Shown: positions 38,031-47,377 of the stretch, one piece after another
How the letters are laid out: every line of letters starts with the position of its first letter
How positions within the stretch are numbered: position 1 is the first letter of the stretch
Assembly: GCA_026770025.1 (NCBI GenBank)
Contig: JAMXDE010000024.1
Location: 868,001-932,000, forward strand
Length of the DNA: 64,000 nucleotides
Source: Craspedostauros australis
Taxonomy: Eukaryota > Bacillariophyta > Bacillariophyceae > Mastogloiales > Achnanthaceae
Direction: 5' to 3'
Notes under the pieces: generated by a model
What the model was told of the DNA's origin: nothing
The model's input: only the letters and a program-made list of their open reading frames with translations
Database searches by the model: none
Translations under genes and position numbers: made by a program

Positions 38031-40973
38031 TCATGTGGATTTTCGTTTCGATTTCGATGTTTTCTTGGTGCTGCGCTTCGATTTCTTCGTCGAAACCGAG
38101 ACATCATCTGATTTCTTCTTCTTCTTGGAGGACTTCGTCGTCTTGCGTGTTGTATCGTATTGCTGAACTTGCTGCCTCTTCTGAAGTTCCGACAATTCGT
38201 CTTGTAAAATTGGTGATTGCTTCGGCGATTTGGAGAGCTTGCGGCGCGGCGGATCCGGCGTCATGGTGGCTGCTGTCGAATGCGTGGAGGTGCTGCGATC
38301 GTGCTTGATGGATGCCCTGCGTCCGTCCGATGGGGCAAAGTAGCTGATGCTGTGGCGTTTCTTGGCCGTCAGCGACGACGATCGTCGTTCGCCCGACGGA
38401 TCTCTGCTACGTCGCGACGCTCGTCGCGAGGATACGGATGAATCGCGTGGTGACTTGCGTCGCGACGATGACGACACGGACGAATCGCGGCGTGGCTTCT
38501 TCTTTGATTTCTTGGGCTTCTTGGAAGTCTTTGCCAACGCCGGCAACGAGACGCACGTGCGATCCATGGCAGAATGCGATGATGAGGACGATGACGACGA
38601 CAGCTTGTCGGCCAACGTTTTCTTCTTGGGCCGCGTGGGAACGTACATAACACGACGACCCGACTTTTCCGGTTGCCTTGCATCATCGGACGACGAGGCA
38701 TGCTGGATCTGCGACGCCGTCGGTGGTTGCAAGGCGCCGTAGGAGTAGTTCAATCGCGGCGAGGCGTATTCATCCGTCATGATATCGCCATCATCCATGG
38801 ACAAGGCCGGCTGCGGTCGGAATGGCGCCAACGATGGCAGCAATCGCGCCGGCGGATCCTTGGGCGCGCTGTCATCGAACACGGGCGGTGGCAAAACAGC
38901 GGCAGGCACGATGGCGGATTTCTTCTTGCGAGGCGAGGCGGAGCGCACGAGCAATTGCGACAGGATGTTCTTCTTCTTCTTGCGCGAGGACGAGGACGTG
39001 CTGGCCGCATCCGACGAGGCCTTCTTGGACGAGGAATCGGACGACGACGACTTTTTGGAAGACTTCTTTGATTTCTTCTTGTTCTTTTTGGCTGGCATGG
39101 TGGAGACGGATCGATCCGCCGAAGATTTGCTCTTTTTGGACGACTTCTTCTTGGTGGTGGCAACCGGACTGTCGTTTGTGATGATGGTGGCAGTGTTGGG
39201 CATGGACTGGATGGAGCGATCCGACGACCCCTGATGCTGCAGCAGCAACTCCGTTGGCTCGTAGGGAATCGCCATGGATTCTGGCAACAAGAGGGACAGA
39301 TTGAACTCTTCCGACGGCGTGCGCACTTGCACGCGCTTGCGACGCTTGGAAGGGCTCGTGCGATTGTGCAAGGACAGGAGGATGGGTTTGATGGGTTTGG
39401 ATCGATGGTCCGATTGGATGGCACCCGGCATGAGGCTCTTGCGGCGCAGCGATCTGCCGTGGTCGCTGTTGTTGGCAATGTTGTGAGTGGACATGGGCGG
39501 AAGGCTGGGGATGCGCCTGAAGGTTCCCGGCATGCGGATCGATGGCTCCTCCTCCGACGCGATGGAGTTGGAATCGTCATGTAGATCATCCTCGAAGGAC
39601 GGCATGCGGCGCGGCGGTCTGGGCGGAGATCCGTGCAATGGGACATGATGCTGCAGATGGGGATGATGATGCACGGCCGTGTCGCTGTCGATGCTGTTCT
39701 GGCGTTCCAGCATGGACAGGCTCTGCATGCTCTCGTCGCCCAGCGACTTGTCGTCGTCGTCTTCGTGTGGCGGCGGGTGGTTGAAATGCAAGCTGTCGTG
39801 GATGTCGGAGGCCGTGGACAGGAGACTGCGCGTGCTGTCCAATGCTCTGTTGGAGGGTTTGGCCGTCACGACGGTGCTGTCCTCGTCGTGCGTGGATTCG
39901 TCGAGGGTCTTGGCGACGCTGGCCCGCAACCGGCGACGCACGACGGACAATGGCACATCGACGGACTTGCTGCGGGTCCTATTGGCCTTGGTCCTTGTGC
40001 GCGGCGCGTCCTCCCATCTCGCGTTGCCCTTGAGCAGCGTCGTGTCGGGCCTGGGAACGCCGTGCTCGCTCTTGGACAATGGCGAGGTGCGCTTGGGCGG
40101 CAGCGGCGGTTTGGACAGGGTGGTGAAGCTCTGATGCAGCGGTCCGTTGGTGGTGGCCTTCCACGCGGACGTGAAGGAGCGCTGGCTGCTGTTGGAGGTG
40201 CTGCGCGTGGACTCGCTGGGTTGCTTCAATGGCGCGTCGTGCGCGTTCTTCTTGAACTGTCGCGACGACGTGGATTCGGAGGCCGTGGAGGCCGTGCCCA
40301 TGCTGCCGTTGGCCACATGCAGCGGACTGAGCATGTCCACGCTGGCCGCCCGCTTCGTCTCGTCGTCGTGCAGCGTGTCGTCGAGGTCGAGGTCGGCGTT
40401 AAGATCCGACTGCCGGAAGAGGCTGGGATGCCGCCTGTGGCTGTCGGAGTTGTTGCTGATGCGGATGGGCTTCACTGGGGTGGAGTCCGTCTCGTCCTCG
40501 ATGATGATGTCGTCGTCGCCGTCGTCCATCTCCACGCGTATGCCGTCTGCCGATGGATACGAGTGCCGCGTCCGAGCGCTCTTGTGTTTGTGCTTATGTT
40601 TGTGTTCGTGCTTGTGGTTGCTCATGACGAAGGTGGAGCCGCTAGTGAAAGATTCCGAGCTGTTGTTGTGGCTGTGGCTATGGCTGTCGCTATGGCTGTT
40701 GCTATGGCTGTTGCTATGGCTGGCAGACGTGCCGACGCTCTTGGACTCTGATCGCAGGCTCATACTGCACGATTCCAGCGCCGACGCGGCCATGGTTGAT
40801 TGTGTCTGCTTCTCTTGTGAAGTTCTTTGCTGGACTTCTCTGGTGGCAGTTCTGTGCCTTTTCTTGTTTGTCTTCTTGCTTGTCTTCTTCTTGGTCATCT
40901 TCTCAGTGTTGCTAGCAATGGCAATGGCAATGGCAATGGCAACAGTGGTACTCCGCTGCACTCCACCCTGCAT
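38031..40973 (-). CDS. Large Ser/Lys-rich disordered protein (unknown function)
   Basis: 980 residues from the ATG at 40973; in-frame ATGs at 40898 (MTKKKTS) and 40793 (MAASALES) are plausible alternatives, because the first 25 residues come from a GCAATG microsatellite (VAIAIAIAIAS). No folded domain is recognisable. It contains an SHSN/SHSD tract, a HKHEHKHKHKHK run, many SKKSKKSS and SSRRKSPRDSSVSS segments and a Lys/Ser/Thr-rich tail ending SKRKST. Repeated (D)SSVSS and SVST motifs next to basic clusters look like kinase target sites. Nuclear localisation is plausible. Composition resembles two other minus-strand genes at 47378 and 50348. It is convergent with the histidine kinase, with only about 90 bp between stops. 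Confidence 0.8.
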   Translation of the reverse strand: MQGGVQRSTTVAIAIAIAIASNTEKMTKKKTSKKTNKKRHRTATREVQQRTSQEKQTQSTMAASALESCSMSLRSESKSVGTSASHSNSHSNSHSDSHSHSHNNSSESFTSGSTFVMSNHKHEHKHKHKHKSARTRHSYPSADGIRVEMDDGDDDIIIEDETDSTPVKPIRISNNSDSHRRHPSLFRQSDLNADLDLDDTLHDDETKRAASVDMLSPLHVANGSMGTASTASESTSSRQFKKNAHDAPLKQPSESTRSTSNSSQRSFTSAWKATTNGPLHQSFTTLSKPPLPPKRTSPLSKSEHGVPRPDTTLLKGNARWEDAPRTRTKANRTRSKSVDVPLSVVRRRLRASVAKTLDESTHDEDSTVVTAKPSNRALDSTRSLLSTASDIHDSLHFNHPPPHEDDDDKSLGDESMQSLSMLERQNSIDSDTAVHHHPHLQHHVPLHGSPPRPPRRMPSFEDDLHDDSNSIASEEEPSIRMPGTFRRIPSLPPMSTHNIANNSDHGRSLRRKSLMPGAIQSDHRSKPIKPILLSLHNRTSPSKRRKRVQVRTPSEEFNLSLLLPESMAIPYEPTELLLQHQGSSDRSIQSMPNTATIITNDSPVATTKKKSSKKSKSSADRSVSTMPAKKNKKKSKKSSKKSSSSDSSSKKASSDAASTSSSSRKKKKNILSQLLVRSASPRKKKSAIVPAAVLPPPVFDDSAPKDPPARLLPSLAPFRPQPALSMDDGDIMTDEYASPRLNYSYGALQPPTASQIQHASSSDDARQPEKSGRRVMYVPTRPKKKTLADKLSSSSSSSSHSAMDRTCVSLPALAKTSKKPKKSKKKPRRDSSVSSSSRRKSPRDSSVSSRRASRRSRDPSGERRSSSLTAKKRHSISYFAPSDGRRASIKHDRSTSTHSTAATMTPDPPRRKLSKSPKQSPILQDELSELQKRQQVQQYDTTRKTTKSSKKKKKSDDVSVSTKKSKRSTKKTSKSKRKST
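40915..40941. repeat. (GCAATG)n tract at the 5' end of the Ser/Lys-rich gene
   Basis: Four hexamer units, read on the minus strand as Ile-Ala repeats if translation starts at 40973. Confidence 0.8.
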
Positions 40974-42518
40974 TGCTCGATGCGACTCTCACGCTCCTTC
41001 GCTGACGCTCTTCCTTCGACTCAAGGTCTTGGGAAGTGTTCTGCTATTCCTATCCCCAGTGGGCCAATCAATCGATCCTCCCAAGGCACATGTCTGATGG
41101 CAACGAGCAACAACCCAGGCAAATAGCAGAGCAGAGTCGGGCATACCAATACCTTGCATGTTACTCGTACTCTGTGTGTGACGCAAATACAACAGATCCA
41201 GGGACGAAAACAAGAGCCACGACCACAACATACGTAGTATGGCGATTCCGCGTAACGCGGGCAATGTCTGCGGGAGAAAACCGCCTGTTCCAATACCTTA
41301 AGTGGAATGCTGCCAAATTTGTCGCAAGAATATCCATTACTCTGCCCATTGACATTTATGGTGGGTCTTTTCCGTTCGAACTTTATCGGGGTTCCGTCGC
41401 TGTGTCTGGGATCACGCTGATTCACAACGTTGGCGCGCTGTCTTGGCAACATGTGGTCCAGTAACGGAATGAATCCATTTCGGTGGCGCCAAGCACAGTT
41501 ATGGTGCATTGTTCGAGTGAGCCTCGTATCATCACAAAGATGCAATACCAGTGGACTCCCCTCCCCGTCTACTCAACGACATACCAACCAAACGCATCTT
41601 GAGGACTCTACAATCCATTCTATTATAATCCATTGGATTCTATCGCAATACCATACATGCTATACCATAGAATACATGTTATACAATGCCAATACACCAC
41701 TGCACCAACCTCCTCCTTCCTTCCCCATCCCCGTCTGCGTTCGGAACATGTCCAACATCGGACAAAAGACACGAACATGTGCGGTATCACTGGCATTCGT
41801 GCGAGTGATGCTTTTGGCGGGCAACGTTTGTCATGAGTCGGTTCCCGCATGACTCATTAGACTAAAGGCAACGAGAATGCGAACCCTTCCGAAAAGGGAA
41901 GGCTTGATTTGATGCGATGCATCTGTCGCCAAGGCGCTCTTGCGTGGGAAGTCCATTGAGAAAGTGCTGCCAGCACAACAAAGGTGTCCATCGCATGGAG
42001 CATGTCCGGGCTTCCTTCCTTCGTTCGTGACAAGCCCGGAGCGCAATGTACTTGCGCTTGTCTTGATGACATTGATCGCACTTGTGTTTGTCTTGATGGC
42101 ATTGACTGGATCGTTGATTGATCGTTGATTGATCGTTGATTGATCGTGTCATTCCTCCCAACTCGCGGCTGTCGACATCAATCCCATCCCCTGGTCGCAC
42201 CAACGTGCCTCACCTCATCACTCAATCTCATACGAGTCAAACAAGTGGAAGAAGCATCTCGTCACAAGAGCAGATCTTGGCTTCGTTTCGCCTCCCAAGC
42301 GTGCGACTCAGTTGTGCCATCAACAAAAGCGGCAGTACCGGGGAAGCTTGCGTTCGGTTCACACCCTCACTATCATCGCCATCACCATCACCATCAACAG
42401 CACTCTATCCTCCCCATCCCTCATAAAGTCAAGTCAGCTCAGACAATACATCACATCGCCAAGCAAAGCAACACAACACGCCACAACGTACCACAATTGA
42501 TCGCTGCCAACAGCGACG
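40974..42518. other. Divergent upstream region of Ser/Lys-rich gene and glutamate dehydrogenase
   Basis: 1.5 kb with no supported gene. It includes an 11-bp tandem repeat at 42109-42147. A region near 41220-41460 gives somewhat protein-like frames on both strands but no motif, so none is called. Confidence 0.45.
42109..42147. repeat. Tandem 11-bp repeat (GATCGTTGATT)
   Basis: Three perfect units plus a partial fourth, about 370 bp upstream of the glutamate dehydrogenase start. Confidence 0.9.
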
Positions 42519-45500
42519 ATGACCAATCTCCTGCTGGCCGTCTCATCGGCGTCTCGCAGACGCTCCGCCATGTTGGCACGCAGGCTCCTGGCCTCCTCCA
42601 GGAGCGGTGCCATTTCGACTGCTCCGGCCTCCATGCCATCGATCCGTTCCAACGCCTTCAGAGCAATCAGCACCACCCTGGCAACCGCATCTCCGCTTCT
42701 CGACCCTCCAACAACGAACACCATCGCCAAGCGCTTCAGTCACGACGGCATGCAATCGCTGGGAGATCCCTCGCGCCTCACGCAGGAATCGCAGGCCCAA
42801 CCATGGCAGGCCGAGAACAACGTCGACGTGCAGCGCGTCACGCGACAGGCACTCATCTACGAACTGGCGCAGCAATCCAGCGGCACCCTCGAACGCGTCG
42901 TGCCATGGTTCTTTGACAACATGCCCAAGTCCTACTTCAAGCAGGTCCCAGACCACATGCGGTTGGATCACATCAAGGCCATCGCCGCCGTCTTCGCCTC
43001 GCCGCATCTGGGTCGCAGCCAAACGGCCGACACCATGCACACCGCGACGCACTGGGATTCGGCCAATCTGCATCTCAACCTCAAGACGCCGCTGCCCGAT
43101 GGTCGCATCGTGTGGACCTTCATCCGACCCGGCACCAAACCCGGCACGTTGCTCGGCATGATCGAGGAGCAGAAGCATCTCGACATGACGGCGTCGGCGG
43201 GATCCGCGGAGCCGCATCCGCTCGATCTGCACGGCAAGTTCCAACCCAATCTGAAGCAGCGATCGTACGCCGCGGCGGTATCGGCCCAGGACTCCACGGC
43301 CGGCGCATTCGCCAACACCAAGCTCCCGTTGAGCCGGCTTCTCGTCTTCAGTTCCAAGGACGAGTCCGTCTCCCTCAACATGTTCGTCTACGGTCGCAAG
43401 ACTCTCACCAAGCATCAGCAGAGCCCGGCAGCGACGACCACCGCCGCGGCTGATGCCCCCAGGACCTCGGCGTTGACGGAACGTCCCATGACGCGCGAGC
43501 AGTCCATCCAATCCATCATCTCGCATGCGCAGGAGCATGTGCAGTCGGGCAAGCTCGAAGGTTCGCCACACAACCTGTCCTCGTCGCCGCTCTTCGAACC
43601 GGAGGCCTTGCGCGAGTACATGGAAACATCCTGCTCGGACAATTACATCAGCATCGGTCAGAAGGTCCCACGACGCTTCCTGCGACAGCGCTTGATGGTG
43701 GACAAGGTGTCGGGCACGGAGGGCACCGAGGTGCACATCGAACCGGGCACGATCCATGGCTTCGATCTGCTGTCGGAAGACGTCGCCACAGACGAGTCCT
43801 ACTACTGGGTCGATGTGGCAGTTGCCAATTCCTTGCCGCAGATCGCGCTGGAGCACACGTGCCGTCTGCTTTACATGCACCAATTCGATGTCTCGCGCGC
43901 GCGTTTGGACATCATCCAGGATGGTGAGAACGGCAGCATCACCATGCTGCGCCTGCTCGTGCGACCCATCGAAGGTGGACGCGCCGCGTTGGAGGAGATC
44001 TCCAACAAGCTCGTCGGCACCTCCATTTCCGAACCAGGAGATATCGGGATGGATGCCGCCACCTCCAACCTCCTGGTCAACAATGACGATGAAGGTGGCG
44101 ATATTGCGGGAGAGGTGTGCCGCATTGCGGGCGTCAGGCAATCCGAAAAGCTCTTCCCCTTGCTGGCGCAGGAGATGAAGCGCATCAAGTGGCTGGATCC
44201 GTCCACGATCAACCTCGTCTTTGACAGCCACATGCGCTACCACAATGCCAGCAGCAACCCCAAGACGACCGCCAACCCCAAGGGCGTTGTGGGCGTCGTG
44301 CAGGGCGAGATCATCACGGCCATGGCAAGTCTCATGCATCCCATCCTCGCACGCGACGGCGGCGACGCCCTTCGCTACAGCAAGGCCAGCATCCTCCAAA
44401 CGCTGTCCAAACCGCGCCTCCTGCCATGGGCCATCCAGATCGCCAACCTCTTCCTGGAGCGATTCAACCCCAAGAATCCCCTCAGCGATGACGCGCAGCT
44501 GCAACGACGCATCGACCAGCTCAAGCAAGACATCTCCAAGAACGTGGAGGATTCGCTGGCCGTCGAATTGCTGCACAAGATGATGGACATCGTCACTCAC
44601 ACGCTCAAGACGAACGTCTACATGGAGAATCGGTACGGGTTGGGCGTGCGGTTGGATCCCGCCCTCATGGCGTCGCACAAGGAGGAATTGCCCTACGGCA
44701 TCTTCTTCGTGCATGGCCGGCGCTTCAATGGATACCACGTCCGTTTCCGCGACATCAGCCGCGGTGGCATGCGTCTCGTCACGCCCAGCAGCAGCGAACA
44801 GCTGGCCTTGGAGAGTGCGCGTCAATTCGATGAGTGTTACGGATTGGCCTTCGCGCAGCAGCTCAAGAACAAGGATATTCCAGAAGGAGGCAGCAAGGCC
44901 GTGTGCTTGATCGACACGGTCGACCTCGCCAACGCCACCAACGACACGGAGGATGCCCGTAACTTCGCCGTGCGCAAGTCGGTCAAGGCGTTCACGGACA
45001 CCATCCTGGATCTGGTCGTGTCGACGGACGAAACGAAGAGCACCATCGTCGATTACTGGGGTCAGCCGGAGGTGCTCTACTTGGGTCCCGACGAGCAAGT
45101 CATCCCGGAGGACATCAACTGGATCATCTCGCGTGCCGCCGAACGCGAATACCCGACGCCGCCCGCATTCATGAGTTCCAAACCAAAGGCCGGCATTAAC
45201 CACAAGGAATACGGTGTCACGAGCGAAGGCGTCAACGTGTATTTGGACGTGGCGTTGCGCGAGACGCTCAACATCAACCCCGACGAGGACACCTTTACCA
45301 TCAAGATGACTGGCGGGCCGGATGGCGACGTCGGCGGCAACGAGATCAAGATCCTCGCACGCGAGTATGGCGACAGATGCAAGATCGTTGGCGTCGCCGA
45401 TCACTCCGGTTGCGCCGAGGACCCGAACGGGTTGGATCAGGACGAACTTGTGCGCTTGGTCGATTCCAGCTTGCCGATCGTGCACTTCGATCTGAGCAAG

Positions 45501-46418
45501 CTCAGCGCCGATCCTGCCAGCATCGTGCATGATGTGCAGGACTCGGAGGAAGCCGTCAAGGCTCGCAATACCATGCACAACCGCTTGGTCGCCGATGCCT
45601 TCGTGCCGTGCGGTGGCCGGCCCAACACCATCGACAAGACCAACTACAAGAACTTCTTGCTCAGCGAAGGTGTGGGAGACAATCTGGCGACACCGTCGTC
45701 GCGGCTGATCGTGGAAGGCGCCAACCTGTTCGTCACGAACGAGGCCCGACAGGCGCTTTGGGATGAAGCCGGTGTTTCCATCGTGAAAGACTCATCCGCC
45801 AACAAGGGCGGCGTGATCACCAGCTCGTACGAGATCTGCGCCGCCATGCTGATCCCCGACCAGGATGACTTCTTCGCCAACAAGGACGCCATTGTGTCCG
45901 AAGTGCTGGCCAAGCTGCGTGGTCTAGCCAAGCTGGAAGCCGAGCTGCTGTTCCGCGAACAGAAGGCGTACGGCAACACCGTGGCGTTGCCCAAGATCAG
46001 CCAGATCATCTCCAACAGCATCAACACCGCCACCGACGCGTTGACGGAGGCGTTGGACGCGCTATCGGACTCCGAACGCAACGACCTGCTGCCTTTGTTC
46101 CGCGCCCACCTGCCACCGACGATGGCTGACATGTCCTTCGACAAGGTGCACGAGCGCGTTCCGGCGCAGTACATCAAGAACGCCATCGCGTCCTGCCTCG
46201 CATCCAAGCTGGTGTACAAGGAGGGAACCAAGTTCGTGGATTCGCAACCACGCGAGCAGCTGGCCCAGATGGCGTTGAAGTACATCCAGAAGGAGCGCGA
46301 GATCGCGGTATTGATGAAGTCGATCGAAGAGGACGCGCCCAACATGCCGGACGACGAGAAACAGCACATCCTGCGTTTGTTGGAGGCCGGTGGCGCCCGC
46401 ACGGCCTTGAACTTCTGA
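42519..46418 (+). CDS. GDH2: NAD-specific glutamate dehydrogenase, large mitochondrial type
   Basis: 1299 residues, intronless. The first ~75 residues (TNLLLAVSSASRRRSAMLARRLLASSRS) are Arg/Ser/Ala-rich without acids, a typical mitochondrial targeting peptide. The long regulatory N-terminal region is followed by the catalytic domain: FFVHGRRFNGYHVRFRDISRGGMRLV, then NKDIPEGGSKAVCL, where K793 should be the catalytic lysine; a substrate-binding segment LGPDEQVIPEDINWI; a Rossmann segment FTIKMTGGPDGDVGGNEI for NAD; and CGGRPNTIDKTNY with LIVEGANLFVTNEARQAL near the end of the catalytic part. The enzyme (EC 1.4.1.2) oxidatively deaminates glutamate to 2-oxoglutarate and ammonium, linking amino-acid catabolism to the TCA cycle. 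Its length exceeds the usual ~1050-1100 residues of the 115-kDa class, mainly through the leader and low-complexity inserts. Confidence 0.95.
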   Translation: MTNLLLAVSSASRRRSAMLARRLLASSRSGAISTAPASMPSIRSNAFRAISTTLATASPLLDPPTTNTIAKRFSHDGMQSLGDPSRLTQESQAQPWQAENNVDVQRVTRQALIYELAQQSSGTLERVVPWFFDNMPKSYFKQVPDHMRLDHIKAIAAVFASPHLGRSQTADTMHTATHWDSANLHLNLKTPLPDGRIVWTFIRPGTKPGTLLGMIEEQKHLDMTASAGSAEPHPLDLHGKFQPNLKQRSYAAAVSAQDSTAGAFANTKLPLSRLLVFSSKDESVSLNMFVYGRKTLTKHQQSPAATTTAAADAPRTSALTERPMTREQSIQSIISHAQEHVQSGKLEGSPHNLSSSPLFEPEALREYMETSCSDNYISIGQKVPRRFLRQRLMVDKVSGTEGTEVHIEPGTIHGFDLLSEDVATDESYYWVDVAVANSLPQIALEHTCRLLYMHQFDVSRARLDIIQDGENGSITMLRLLVRPIEGGRAALEEISNKLVGTSISEPGDIGMDAATSNLLVNNDDEGGDIAGEVCRIAGVRQSEKLFPLLAQEMKRIKWLDPSTINLVFDSHMRYHNASSNPKTTANPKGVVGVVQGEIITAMASLMHPILARDGGDALRYSKASILQTLSKPRLLPWAIQIANLFLERFNPKNPLSDDAQLQRRIDQLKQDISKNVEDSLAVELLHKMMDIVTHTLKTNVYMENRYGLGVRLDPALMASHKEELPYGIFFVHGRRFNGYHVRFRDISRGGMRLVTPSSSEQLALESARQFDECYGLAFAQQLKNKDIPEGGSKAVCLIDTVDLANATNDTEDARNFAVRKSVKAFTDTILDLVVSTDETKSTIVDYWGQPEVLYLGPDEQVIPEDINWIISRAAEREYPTPPAFMSSKPKAGINHKEYGVTSEGVNVYLDVALRETLNINPDEDTFTIKMTGGPDGDVGGNEIKILAREYGDRCKIVGVADHSGCAEDPNGLDQDELVRLVDSSLPIVHFDLSKLSADPASIVHDVQDSEEAVKARNTMHNRLVADAFVPCGGRPNTIDKTNYKNFLLSEGVGDNLATPSSRLIVEGANLFVTNEARQALWDEAGVSIVKDSSANKGGVITSSYEICAAMLIPDQDDFFANKDAIVSEVLAKLRGLAKLEAELLFREQKAYGNTVALPKISQIISNSINTATDALTEALDALSDSERNDLLPLFRAHLPPTMADMSFDKVHERVPAQYIKNAIASCLASKLVYKEGTKFVDSQPREQLAQMALKYIQKEREIAVLMKSIEEDAPNMPDDEKQHILRLLEAGGARTALNF

Positions 46419-46792
46419 TGGGGTTGTGTGCAGGGTGGTGGTGCGAGTACGTAAGAATGGTACCATAGACAATACAATGGAAAAGCATAGGTAATGCTCC
46501 AGAGGTACCACTCATTGCTCAATGCTCTCCACTTTCTCTCTCTCTATTGGATCTGCAATTCCATCACAAATATAATACAATCACCATGATTTGCATTCCT
46601 AAAAGAGCACATCTAAGGACTGCAGGTCCAAGTACTCTATGGCACGTAACAGCACTAATACTCCAATTCCACACGTATAGTATTATAGTTGCATCACTGC
46701 CGTGTCCTATTACTCTCATCTTTTTACTATGGTATTCATTCTATAATACTTTGTTCGTTCGTTCTTTCGCTTTGTGCATATCGTCGCGTGCT
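46419..46792. other. Spacer between convergent genes
   Basis: 374 bp between the glutamate dehydrogenase and SERF stop codons; nothing recognised beyond a short CT tract at about 46531-46543. Confidence 0.4.
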
Positions 46793-47077
46793 TCACTTCT
46801 TGCCGCCCTTCTTCTTGGAGGCGCTCAATCCCGCCATGAGCATGTCATCCATCGTATCCTCCTTCTTCTTGGGCACGCGCTTGCGTGGGACGGGCCCCGA
46901 ACTGACGGGCACCGCGTTGGCACCCTCCTTCAGCTTCTTGGCAGCCACCTTGGCCTGCAGCTTGGCGGCATCGTTGGCATTGCGCTGCTGCGGATCACCG
47001 TCACGCTTCGCCTTTTGCTGATTGAGCTTGGCCTGCTTCTTGGCACGGTCGCGTTCACGTTGGTCGCCGCGGGACAT
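46793..47077 (-). CDS. SERF: SERF/4F5-family small basic protein
   Basis: 94 residues, ATG at 47077 (cat at 47075-47077). The N terminus (MSRGDQRERDRAKKQAKLNQ) matches the 4F5 motif of small EDRK-rich factors, a conserved signature of about 35 residues. The rest is Lys/Ala-rich helix and a basic tail (PRKRVPKKKED, SASKKKGGKK). SERF proteins bind acidic or amyloid-prone proteins and RNA and alter their aggregation; they are cytosolic or nucleolar. At 94 residues it is slightly longer than the ~60-residue minimum. The frame extends upstream but without a better ATG. Confidence 0.85.
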   Translation of the reverse strand: MSRGDQRERDRAKKQAKLNQQKAKRDGDPQQRNANDAAKLQAKVAAKKLKEGANAVPVSSGPVPRKRVPKKKEDTMDDMLMAGLSASKKKGGKK

Positions 47078-47377
47078 GGTGTTGTCTATTATTCTATTAT
47101 GAATGAATGAGTCTGTGGTGGTTGCTGGAGTTTGGCCACGACGGCATCGACGAATGTTTGTGCCAAAAACGGCCATGGTGGCCCGCCAATGCCGCCCAAC
47201 AACAACAACGGAGAAGCACCGATAGACGGACAGACGTGCACACGATCAATCTCTCTCTATTCTTGCTTTGGCGCCAACCAAGAATGCACGTAGACCTTCT
47301 CCTGCAAGCAAGATTCTAACCTAACAGTCCTATCCTAATCCTTTTCTATTATAATGTTCCGTTGCCTCCATTCCATA

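Noticed and set aside
38031-40973. Silaffin-like silica protein
   Set aside because: Ser/Lys-rich composition fits superficially, but there is no convincing signal peptide (the hydrophobic N terminus is microsatellite-derived) and His/Lys and Arg blocks suggest a nuclear protein.
42543-45578. 1011-codon antisense ORF over glutamate dehydrogenase
   Set aside because: Shadow of a real, well-conserved gene; its composition is Val/Leu/Asp/Arg-rich without motifs.
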